DNA from: Roseburia hominis | Lineage (GTDB): Bacteria; Bacillota; Clostridia; Lachnospirales; Lachnospiraceae | NCBI GenBank assembly: GCA_021771815.1 | Contig: JAETOE010000012.1 | Location: 23,839-87,838 of the forward strand | Direction: 5' to 3' | Length of the DNA: 64,000 nucleotides | In this document: piece by piece, positions 24,738 to 32,378 of the stretch | Layout of the letters: the number at the start of each line of letters is the position of its first letter | Numbering within the stretch: position 1 is the first letter of the stretch | Program-made: the position numbers and the translations under genes | Notes under the pieces: generated by a model | What the model was told of the DNA's origin: nothing | Databases searched by the model: none | Seen by the model: the letters and a program-made list of their open reading frames with translations, nothing else

Positions 24738-26507
24738 TTATTTATTTTTCTGTTCATTCGCCCAGTCCTGCATATAATCCTCAATAATATAGAACGGCGC
24801 AGGTCCCGTCTCAAGCAGAAATTGGTGAAAATCCTTCAGCACAAACGCATCCCCCAGCCAATCCTTTGCCTCGGCGCGCAGACGTCTAAACTCCTGATAA
24901 CCGATAAAATAACTCAGATAATTTGCGGGATCGCTGATTAGCGTCTCAAAAATTTCATCGGCGGTCTCCTCATCCGAAATGCCGTAATCATCCAGATAGG
25001 AAGCGACCTCTTCCCTGTCCCATCCCTTATAATGGATGCTCATATCAAGATACGCATAGAGCGCAAGGGAGGCTGCATTATTGAGCGACGCAAGCTTTGC
25101 GACATCCGCATCAAGTCCGCTGATTCCGTAGGAATACTGCTCCACATAAGTCGCCCACCCTTCTGAATAACCCGGATAGGACAAAACATTGCGCACAAGC
25201 GGCAGCCCGCAGGCTCCGGTGTAACAGTTCTGGTACAGATGTCCCGGATATCCCTCATGCGCAAGCGTCGTATAGACATCCATATTGGAATCTTCCCCGT
25301 CAAAATATTTCTCATTGATATAGATAACATTATTTTCGAGATCATCGATAGGCGTCGTAAGATAAAAGGCCGGACTTAGATGCTCCTGCAATGACGGATG
25401 CACGTATTTGATCGTATAATTCACCTCCGGCGGCGCGGGGAAATCCTTTGACACTTTTACAGTCAGATCTTCCATAACGGCATCCGGCTCGGTAATCGGG
25501 AACGTATAGTCCGCATACATATACCAAAGCTCCGGTTTTTCACTGATAAGCGTATACATTTCATCCAGACTGGCGTTAATAAAGTCGTCCGTGCGGGCAA
25601 TCAGTTCGTCCACCGAATCATCACATCCGGTCGCCGTGCGCACCAGATACTCGTAATATTCCTTTCCGTCATCATAATAGCAGAGTCCAAGCTCGTTCGT
25701 CCCTGTTCCCCGAAGCGCCGTCAGTCCATCGATCAATGTCTCATAACCGTTTACTACATCCGTTGTAATGATCGTATGGTTACGCTCCTTATAATCGGCG
25801 CGTTCCTCGTCGGTAAGTCCCTCGAACGCATCGATTTTGTCGTCAAAGATCTCAATCATATAATTGTTCTCTGGGTCGGAAATAAATTCCTCGCACTGTT
25901 CAATGACCGCGTCCGCCGCATAATCCGGCATAAAAAGCCCTGCTTTTGATTTCTCCTGCTCATATACAACGATTTCTGCAAACAGTTCGTCCATCTGTTC
26001 CGTCAATGCAAGATAATCTTCAATATCCCCTCTGGTGCGAAAAGTATACTCTGCAAGAACGACCGGAAGTTCCGCCTGATATCCGGTCGTGGGTCCTAAT
26101 ATCTCATGATACAGCGTCAGATCCTTCACCGAAAGATCCGTCCTGATGGAATCGATCAGAATATCGCGCGTCAGATTCTGTGCCGTCGTAAGCTTCTCTT
26201 CATCAAAACGCTCAAGCTTCTTTAACGTCTCCTCCATCCCGTCGTAGCCTTCCTCGAAATTCTCTACAGAATAGTGTCCGAGCGTCACGTCATAATCCGC
26301 AATCCCGTAATTCTCTGGATAGGCGAGCGTGTAGTGAAGCGACACCGTGTCCGCCTCCGTCATTTCGTCCGTAAAAAGTTCGTCCATATAGGAATCGAAC
26401 GCTTCTTCTGATGAACCTCCGATATTTGTGCCGGAACAACCGGTAAGCGTGATGCAGCCGGCAAGCAAAAAAGCCGCCAGACATTTGCTTTCATTTCTTC
26501 TGTACAT
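24738..26507 (-). CDS. DUF885-family zinc metallopeptidase lipoprotein
   Basis: 589 residues, exported. A short signal peptide ends in a lipobox at LTGC24 (LLAGC18 is a second candidate). The C-terminal half carries the gluzincin-like motif HEGYPGH at 417-423 and SEGWATYVEQ at 448-457, typical of DUF885 peptidases. It should be anchored on the outer face of the membrane and act on peptides; the substrate is unknown. Monocistronic, separated from ytvI by 89 bp without other features. Confidence 0.87.
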   Translation of the reverse strand: MYRRNESKCLAAFLLAGCITLTGCSGTNIGGSSEEAFDSYMDELFTDEMTEADTVSLHYTLAYPENYGIADYDVTLGHYSVENFEEGYDGMEETLKKLERFDEEKLTTAQNLTRDILIDSIRTDLSVKDLTLYHEILGPTTGYQAELPVVLAEYTFRTRGDIEDYLALTEQMDELFAEIVVYEQEKSKAGLFMPDYAADAVIEQCEEFISDPENNYMIEIFDDKIDAFEGLTDEERADYKERNHTIITTDVVNGYETLIDGLTALRGTGTNELGLCYYDDGKEYYEYLVRTATGCDDSVDELIARTDDFINASLDEMYTLISEKPELWYMYADYTFPITEPDAVMEDLTVKVSKDFPAPPEVNYTIKYVHPSLQEHLSPAFYLTTPIDDLENNVIYINEKYFDGEDSNMDVYTTLAHEGYPGHLYQNCYTGACGLPLVRNVLSYPGYSEGWATYVEQYSYGISGLDADVAKLASLNNAASLALYAYLDMSIHYKGWDREEVASYLDDYGISDEETADEIFETLISDPANYLSYFIGYQEFRRLRAEAKDWLGDAFVLKDFHQFLLETGPAPFYIIEDYMQDWANEQKNK

Positions 26508-26596
26508 AAAATACTGCTCCTCTCCATGTGTTTAGACCCAAAAACAGATACGCGTATCGTTCAATTTCACTGCTGTCTCCTTGATTTCCTCATATG

Positions 26597-27724
26597 TTAC
26601 TTTGTGATTTTCCTGAAAGTATTAAAATCCGTGACAACCTCCTTCACACACCAGATCAGCGTGTCGAACGTTCCCACCTCATAGAGATTGATCAGTATCA
26701 TGCCGACCGGAATCGCGACGATCATTCCGACGACATTGCTGATACGATAGCCTACGAACATAAAGAACAGCGCCGCAAACGGGTCCATTCCGACCGATTC
26801 CCCGATCAGCTTCGGCTGTACAAGCTGATGTACTACAAGCGCCGCAGCGTACAAAATCAACATTCCAAGCGCCGTCATATAATTACCGGAAAAGAACTTG
26901 ATGACCGCCCACGGACAGAGCACCGTTCCCGTCCCGAACACCGGAAGCATATCCAGAAATGCAATGCCAAATCCAATCAGCCATGCATAATCGACGCCGA
27001 GAATCAAAAGCCCGATGAACACCACCACATAGATAACGCCCATTATCTTAAACTGCGCCTTGAAATAGCCTCCGACTACCCGCGCGAGCTGATCGGTGAT
27101 TCTGCGTGTCTGCCGTCTTAAGGATTCCGGCACATGGCGCTCCAACAGCCCGGCAATCTTATCGTGGTCTGCAATGAAAAAGTACGTCGCTAAAAGCCCT
27201 ACGATCACGCCCACGAGCATATCGGGAATCCGCTTGGCAATATCCCCGATCACAAAGACTGTCGACTCTTCGCCGCCTGTCATCCACTCTGAAAGATAGC
27301 CGCTTAACGTCTCACCGATCTCTTCCAGCTTAATGTCATGCACGAACGGAAGCTTTGTGAGCAGTGCTTCAAGCTGCTCTCCCGCCTGCATCAGTTCTCT
27401 TCCCGCGTTCCCCATCATGGTCGGCACATATGCGGCAAAACTCTCAAGCCCAGCCACAAGTGCAGCGATTACGCCATAAAAAATCAGCACGATAACGGCA
27501 ATTACGATGACAATGATGAGCACCGAACCATATTTCCGCTTCATCTTAAGCTTTTTCTCAAGGAAGCGGACAATCGGGTTTGCAATCAGGGAGAGGACAA
27601 ACCCAATGACAAACGGCATAAAGTATGCCAACAGCCTTGGCAGTACAAAAATCAACAGAAATAATATGATTCCCGCCGCCAGAAAATTGCATAATATTTT
27701 CAGATATTTCGTTGATTGCTTCAT
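26597..27724 (-). CDS. ytvI: Sporulation integral membrane protein YtvI (AI-2E transporter family)
   Basis: 375 residues with about eight TM helices. Helix pairs at the N-terminus (FLAAGIILFLLIFVLP, FVIGFVLSLIANPIVRFLEK) and the C-terminal block FGIAFLDMLPVFGTGTVL, HQLVQPKLIGESVGMDP, FVGYRISNVVGMIVAIPVG are characteristic of the AI-2E family. The start MKQSTKYLKILCNFL and length match YtvI. GAGGG precedes 27724; a GTG nine codons upstream is less likely. Role in sporulation is known only from expression and annotation. Confidence 0.85.
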   Translation of the reverse strand: MKQSTKYLKILCNFLAAGIILFLLIFVLPRLLAYFMPFVIGFVLSLIANPIVRFLEKKLKMKRKYGSVLIIVIVIAVIVLIFYGVIAALVAGLESFAAYVPTMMGNAGRELMQAGEQLEALLTKLPFVHDIKLEEIGETLSGYLSEWMTGGEESTVFVIGDIAKRIPDMLVGVIVGLLATYFFIADHDKIAGLLERHVPESLRRQTRRITDQLARVVGGYFKAQFKIMGVIYVVVFIGLLILGVDYAWLIGFGIAFLDMLPVFGTGTVLCPWAVIKFFSGNYMTALGMLILYAAALVVHQLVQPKLIGESVGMDPFAALFFMFVGYRISNVVGMIVAIPVGMILINLYEVGTFDTLIWCVKEVVTDFNTFRKITK

Positions 27725-27796
27725 AAGTTGCGCCCTCACTTTGTCTGTCACGGTTCATGCCCCGCAAATTAGTATTTTATACTCCCTCACAATTCG

Positions 27797-28933
27797 CTAC
27801 GCCTCGATCAGTCCTGCTCTGCGCATCTCCGTGTAAGCGAGCAGGAACGGGCCGACGCCCTTTGCATCGTCCTTTACGACCGGCTCTGACATATAATAGT
27901 CGTAGGTTCCCGGACGCATCTGCTTGCCGCCTAACCCTGCGACCAGACAGATACCGTCCAGATGCAGGCTGCCGTCCGCGTCCTCCGACAAATATTTCTC
28001 ACAGATGCCGTGAAATGTCTTCGCTCCATACGCCTGATAGCTCTCCGGCAAAAAGCCGAGCCTTACGCCCTTAAGAAGCGCATACGCCATAATGGAGCTT
28101 CCGCTCGTCTCAAGATAGTTCTTCTCCATACCGCCGAAGTTCACGACCTGATACCACATACCGCTCTCATCCTGATACTTAAGCATGGAATCCATCAGTT
28201 CCGTAAAAATCCGCTTCATCCGCTCGTAGGGTTTGGTCCCGGACGCATCCATCTTGTCGAGCGTATCGAGAAGCGCCATCGAGAACCAGCCCAGCGCACG
28301 CAGCCAGAAATTCTGGCTTAAGCCCGTGACCTTATCGCACCAGAACATTTCTCTTGACGAATCGTAGGCATGGTAATAAAGCCCGGTCTTGGGGTCGCGC
28401 ATATGCTCTTCCACGTTGAAAAACTGATTGAAAATATCGTCATAATTCTTCTTATCATGAAAACGCGTCTCGTATTCCATATAAAACGGCTGACACATGT
28501 AAAGTCCGTCCAGCCATACCTGATTCGGGTAGATATTCTTGTGCCAGAAATTGCCCTCCTTCGTCCGCGGCATCTGTCCGATCTGACTGTATACAAGATC
28601 AATCGCTTTGCGGTACTTTTCCTTTCCGGTCAGATCGTAAAGCTCGAACAGGGTCTTTCCTGCATTTACATTGTCAATGTTGAGCTCCTCCACCGAATAA
28701 CCCTCGATCGAACCGTCCTCATGCACCTTCGCATCGATAAATGCGTCCGCAAATTTAAAATATTTCTCGTCCTTGGTGATGGCGTACATCTCAAGCACTG
28801 CCTTAATCATACAGCCGTCGATGTAATTCCATGTCGATTTTTGACCCTGCAAGATCTTCTCAATGTTCCAGATTGGGCGATCCGGCGTGCTCTTTGCCAA
28901 AAGCCCGTCAATATACTGCTCGATTTTGTCCAT
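27797..28933 (-). CDS. Unsaturated rhamnogalacturonyl hydrolase, GH105 (GH88-like)
   Basis: 378 residues, (alpha/alpha)6 barrel. It removes unsaturated galacturonic acid from the non-reducing end of pectin fragments in the cytoplasm. Family signatures: WNYIDGCMIKAVLEMY, the catalytic Asp in LNIDNVNAGKTLFELY, QVWLDGLYMCQPFYMEYE with the second Asp, and SSIMAYALLKGVRLG. No signal peptide. Start at 28933 follows the AAGGAGG of repeat copy D; an in-frame ATG at 28996 lies inside the repeat. It has its own promoter with a TGTAAGCGCTTACA palindrome nearby, which links it to the uronate cluster 10-20 kb away. Confidence 0.92.
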   Translation of the reverse strand: MDKIEQYIDGLLAKSTPDRPIWNIEKILQGQKSTWNYIDGCMIKAVLEMYAITKDEKYFKFADAFIDAKVHEDGSIEGYSVEELNIDNVNAGKTLFELYDLTGKEKYRKAIDLVYSQIGQMPRTKEGNFWHKNIYPNQVWLDGLYMCQPFYMEYETRFHDKKNYDDIFNQFFNVEEHMRDPKTGLYYHAYDSSREMFWCDKVTGLSQNFWLRALGWFSMALLDTLDKMDASGTKPYERMKRIFTELMDSMLKYQDESGMWYQVVNFGGMEKNYLETSGSSIMAYALLKGVRLGFLPESYQAYGAKTFHGICEKYLSEDADGSLHLDGICLVAGLGGKQMRPGTYDYYMSEPVVKDDAKGVGPFLLAYTEMRRAGLIEA

Positions 28934-28938
28934 GATAA

Positions 28939-29028
28939 TCCTCCTTGTTTTCCGAAGGAAAATGCGACTGCCATTGCATGGAGCAATGCCCAGCAAGCTG
29001 TGCAGGATTTTCCTCCTTGTTTTCCTCC
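28939..29028 (-). repeat. Shine-Dalgarno-bearing hairpin repeat, copy D
   Basis: Full 78-bp element at 28939-29016, plus a 12-bp tandem of its end (CCTCCTTGTTTTCCTCC on the plus strand) to 29028. On the coding strand it runs GGAGGAAAATCCTGCACAGC to GGAAAACAAGGAGGA, with CATTGC-TCCAT-GCAATG in the centre. It fills the leader of the GH105 gene and provides its ribosome binding site. Confidence 0.9.
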
Positions 29029-29054
29029 TAAAAATCCCTTCTTAAATGAATCAT

Positions 29055-29116
29055 ATATAACCTTATCATAGCGAATCTGTCAAAAAATGTAAAGTTATTT
29101 CTTGTAAGCGCTTACA
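29055..29116 (-). promoter_or_regulatory. GH105 promoter with upstream palindromic operator
   Basis: On the minus strand TTGACA (29078-29083) and TTATAT (29055-29060) are 17 bases apart. A perfect palindrome TTGTAAGCGCTTACAA (core 29103-29116) lies about 20 bp upstream of the -35 box, inside the last codons of the VanZ gene. It fits both the CcpA cre consensus and a LacI-family operator. Near-identical palindromes occur at 44694 and 48772. Confidence 0.65.
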
Positions 29117-29544
29117 ATTCTATATCCGCGCACAGAAAGAGATCCAAGAAACACACCGAACGTATTTAAAATCAGATCATCCAGTTCCGAAAATCCCGTT
29201 CCAAATGCGTACTGCAACGTCTCGATTGTCAGTGAAAACAGAAAACCGCACAAAACAGTTGCCACAAGCTTCCATTTCTTTTGTCCCTCCAGATACATAC
29301 CAAACGGAACGAACCAGATAATATTTCCGGCGAACAGATAAATGAACATGAACCATCTTCCCTCTTTTATCATTGGAAGATATCCCTGAAATAGAGTCAG
29401 ATTCAGACGTCCGTTTTCAAAGAAATGGCTGAATGTGAATCCCGTTCGGAACACAGTAATCCGAAAAACCACAGCAACATATATCCAAAAAAGTATGTTG
29501 ATGATAAGCTTCCTTTTCTCTCTTATGTGCTCCGCTAATCTCAT
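29095..29544 (-). CDS. VanZ-like family membrane protein
   Basis: 149 residues with about four TM helices. The VanZ core is FVPFGMYLEGQKK, then GFLFSLTIETLQYAFGTGFSELDDLILNTFG, where the E-T-x-Q and D-x-x-D-x-x-x-N-x-x-G pattern is family-specific. VanZ gives low-level teicoplanin resistance in enterococci; chromosomal relatives have no established role. Its 3' end contains a palindromic operator candidate for the next gene. Confidence 0.85.
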   Translation of the reverse strand: MRLAEHIREKRKLIINILFWIYVAVVFRITVFRTGFTFSHFFENGRLNLTLFQGYLPMIKEGRWFMFIYLFAGNIIWFVPFGMYLEGQKKWKLVATVLCGFLFSLTIETLQYAFGTGFSELDDLILNTFGVFLGSLSVRGYRIVSAYKK

Positions 29545-29780
29545 AAATGCTCTCTTTCCCTTTCCAATCTGCTTTTTTATTTTACTTTATTTTTCATGTT
29601 CTGACAATAACTGCATGTTTAATCCTCTTTGCAGTGCACATACTATCCTTGAACAAAACGTCAGCGAAAACGAAATGCAGTGAAATGCAGTACTTCACAC
29701 GACGCATCTTCCATTCAACGACCACTTGTTCATAACAAACGAAAACAAGCATATAACGTACCATAAGGAGGAAACAAATC

Positions 29781-29987
29781 ATGGCAAATCGTTCATCGAA
29801 CAGAGCAGCAATCCCGGAAGCAAAGAGTGCATTAGACCGTTTCAAGTACGAGGTAGCAAGCGAGATCGGCGTACCGCTTAAGGACGGTTACAACGGTGAC
29901 TTAACCTCCAAGCAGAACGGGTCCGTCGGCGGCTATATGGTGAAGAAAATGATTGAGGCACAGGAGCGCCAGATGGCAGGTAAGTAA
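29781..29987 (+). CDS. Small acid-soluble spore protein, alpha/beta type
   Basis: 68 residues: MANRSSNRAAIPEAKSALD, with FKYEVASEIGV, DLTSKQNGSVGGYMVKKMIE, the conserved alpha/beta SASP signatures including the GPR protease site region (KYEVASEIGV). It coats DNA in the forespore and shows that the organism forms spores. AAGGAGG 10 bases upstream. The 235-bp gap before it (29546-29780) contains no gene; a clear sigma-G promoter could not be picked by eye. The stop codon is part of a tandem repeat. Confidence 0.95.
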   Translation: MANRSSNRAAIPEAKSALDRFKYEVASEIGVPLKDGYNGDLTSKQNGSVGGYMVKKMIEAQERQMAGK

Positions 29988-30070
29988 ACTTACCGTAAGT
30001 AAACTTACCGTAAGTAAAACTTACCACAAATAAACTTACCGCAAGTAAACTTACAGTAAGTAATTTTGTA
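29980..30070 (+). repeat. Tandem 15-bp palindromic repeat over the spore-protein stop codon
   Basis: Six units of about 15 bp: GTAAGTAAACTTACC twice exactly, then variants with one to three changes and one 16-bp unit. Unit 1 contains the last codon and TAA of the spore protein gene. Each unit contains GTAAGT and ACTTAC, which are complements, so every unit can fold and pair with the others. A terminator follows. Confidence 0.9.
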
Positions 30071-30103
30071 AATGATCTGAAAAATCAGAAAAACGCAAAA
30101 GAA

Positions 30104-30155
30104 AAAGGGGGCCGCATACGATTATAAATCGTATGTGGTCCTTTCTTTTTTCGAA
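30104..30155 (+). terminator. Terminator of the spore protein gene
   Basis: CCGCATACGAT and ATCGTATGTGG form a stem with loop TATA-like centre, then CCTTTCTTTTTTC. A clear intrinsic terminator, facing the convergent recG gene. Confidence 0.8.
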
Positions 30156-30186
30156 ACGTTTCCCAACATATCCGACAGTTTCTCTG

Positions 30187-32244
30187 CTATAGGCTCATCT
30201 GATTCCGCTCTCTTTTCAAAAACTGCTCCAGATAATGCCTCAGATTCTCGTGCGCCTCTTCTTTAAGTCCAGGGTCATCCTCCAAAAGCTTATGCACCGC
30301 CTCGGATGCCTGCTGTAAGACTGCGGCGTCCTGATAAATGTCACCAAGTGCAAACTGAAGCTCTCCTGACTGACGGATGCCAAAGAAATCTCCCGGACCG
30401 CGCAGCTTTAGATCCTCGCTCGCAATCTTAAACCCGTCGTTAGACTGATTTAAGATATTGAGCCGCTTTTCCGCTGTCTTACTGCTCGAGCAATTCACCA
30501 TAATACAGTAAGACTGCGCATCCCCGCGCCCGACGCGCCCGCGAAGCTGATGGAGCTGTGCAAGTCCGAACCGCTCCGCATTCTCGATCATCATGACCGT
30601 CGCATTCGGCACATTGACCCCGACCTCTACAACTGTGGTGGATACAAGCACCTGCACTTCATTTTTCATGAATGCTTCCATGACCTTGTTCTTCTGCTCC
30701 GGCTTCATCTGACCATGGAGAAGTCCGAGTTTGATTTCCTCAGGGAAAATTCCGCGCAGTTTCTTCACGTAGTCTGTGGCATTCTCGGTGTCCATACTTT
30801 CGACCGCTTCGACCAGCGGACAGATCACATACGCCTGATGCCCGTTTTTTATCTCGTTTTCGATAAACGAATACGCCTTGGCGCGGTATCCGGTATTCAC
30901 AACGCAGTTCTTGATCGGCAGACGCTTCGCCGGAACTTCGTCCACCACGGAAATGTCCAGGTCGCCGTAAATGATAATCGCAAGCGTCCGCGGAATCGGC
31001 GTTGCACTCATGACGAGAATATGCGGATGAGCGCCCTTTTCCGCAAAATTCTCCCGCTGGCGCACACCGAAACGGTGCTGCTCGTCCGTGATGACAAGCG
31101 CCAGATTATCGTAGACCGCCCGCTCCTGAATCAATGCATGCGTGCCGACGATCATGGCATTCGGATAGAGCTGCAGCGCCTCATAAGCCATGCGCTTCTG
31201 TTTCGCCGTCATAGATCCTGTCAGGAGTACGACAGGAATCTTTAATCCGAACTGCTCACAAAGCTTCTGGAATGTCTCGTAGTGCTGTCTGGCAAGCACC
31301 TCGGTCGGCGCCATAATCGCAGACTGGTAATCATTGTGCGCTGCGTCCGCCATCGCGAGAAATGCAATGATCGTTTTACCGGAACCGACGTCTCCCTGAA
31401 TCAGACGCTGCATCACATAAGCACTCCTCATATCGCGCTGTACATCCAAAAGCGCCGCCTTCTGCGCGTTCGTCAGCTCATACGGAAGCTTCGCGATCAA
31501 CCCGGCCGTAAAACCGTCGTCCATAAACTCAAACTCGTTCGCGTCTTTGACTCGCTTCTCCTTCTGATACTGCATACTTAGGATAAACAGGAAAAATTCG
31601 TCAAATACCAGACGTTTTCGCGCCGTAATCAGCGTATCCATATCATTCGGGAAATGAATCTGCTTCATGGCGTAATTGTACTCGCAGAGCTGATACATAT
31701 CACGGATTTCGGAGGGAAGATATTCCTGAAACAGATTCTCTTCCAGAAAAGCGGCGCGCACCGTCTTGGTGACAAGGTTATTGGAAACGCCGCCCGTCAG
31801 ACCGTAAACGGGCATGAATACATTCTCCATGGCGGCGTACTGCTCCCCTGTGTAGATGACCGCCTGTTCCATCACCAGCCTGCCATTTTTCCGCGTCACC
31901 TTTCCGTAGAACACATATATATTCCCGGGCTTTAGCTGACTCTTGATGTAGGGCATCCGAAACCACACCAGTTCCAGCTGTGCCCCCGCCTCGCCGATCG
32001 TCGTGACGGTGACCGGCATACTGCGCGTCCTGCGCACCACAGGAACCTTCATGACCCTGCCGATAACGGCGGCAGTCTCGCCCTCCGTCACTTCCCCTGC
32101 CTGCTTCGCCACGGGGAACTGTACATAAGTGCGCGGGTAGTGAAGCAGGATATCTCCCACCGTCTCGATATTCAATTTCTGAAAAAGGGCTGCGGTCTTT
32201 TCCCCGATGCCCTTGATTTCCGTAATTGCCGAATTGCGGTTCAT
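30187..32244 (-). CDS. recG: ATP-dependent DNA helicase RecG
   Basis: Remodels stalled replication forks and branched DNA. 685 residues. The wedge/OB domain is N-terminal (start MNRNSAITEIKGIGEKTAAL); helicase motifs follow: I GDVGSGKT, Ia APTEVLARQHYETF, II ITDEQHRFGVRQR, III VMSATPIPRTLA, and VI QLHQLRGRVGRG, then the RecG C-terminal NQSNDGFKIASEDLKLRGPG. The start at 32244 gives the normal length; a frame reaching 32382 has no support. It is last in a run after the YloU-YloV genes, but a hairpin lies between. Confidence 0.96.
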   Translation of the reverse strand: MNRNSAITEIKGIGEKTAALFQKLNIETVGDILLHYPRTYVQFPVAKQAGEVTEGETAAVIGRVMKVPVVRRTRSMPVTVTTIGEAGAQLELVWFRMPYIKSQLKPGNIYVFYGKVTRKNGRLVMEQAVIYTGEQYAAMENVFMPVYGLTGGVSNNLVTKTVRAAFLEENLFQEYLPSEIRDMYQLCEYNYAMKQIHFPNDMDTLITARKRLVFDEFFLFILSMQYQKEKRVKDANEFEFMDDGFTAGLIAKLPYELTNAQKAALLDVQRDMRSAYVMQRLIQGDVGSGKTIIAFLAMADAAHNDYQSAIMAPTEVLARQHYETFQKLCEQFGLKIPVVLLTGSMTAKQKRMAYEALQLYPNAMIVGTHALIQERAVYDNLALVITDEQHRFGVRQRENFAEKGAHPHILVMSATPIPRTLAIIIYGDLDISVVDEVPAKRLPIKNCVVNTGYRAKAYSFIENEIKNGHQAYVICPLVEAVESMDTENATDYVKKLRGIFPEEIKLGLLHGQMKPEQKNKVMEAFMKNEVQVLVSTTVVEVGVNVPNATVMMIENAERFGLAQLHQLRGRVGRGDAQSYCIMVNCSSSKTAEKRLNILNQSNDGFKIASEDLKLRGPGDFFGIRQSGELQFALGDIYQDAAVLQQASEAVHKLLEDDPGLKEEAHENLRHYLEQFLKRERNQMSL

Positions 32245-32288
32245 ATCTGCTCCTCCTTCACAGCCTTTGGCTTTGCATGCGTTCGCCG

Positions 32289-32350
32289 AATCAAAAAAGA
32301 TGGGAAGAATACTTATTGTGCAAGCACAAAATCTCCTTCCCACCTTTTTG
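32289..32350 (-). terminator. Terminator-like hairpin between yloV-type gene and recG
   Basis: AAAAAGATGGGAAG and CTTCCCACCTTTTT form a stem with a large, itself partly paired, loop (TTGTGC/GCACAA). On either strand a T-run follows. It lies in the 134-bp gap before recG. Confidence 0.6.
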
Positions 32351-32378
32351 ATACTTCTCACTTTCGTTCCGGCACTTC

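Noticed and set aside
27757..28321. Plus-strand frames over the GH105 gene
   Set aside because: Antisense to a well-supported gene and without ribosome binding sites.
29980..30070. CRISPR-like array
   Set aside because: Units of 15 bp without spacers; a simple tandem repeat.
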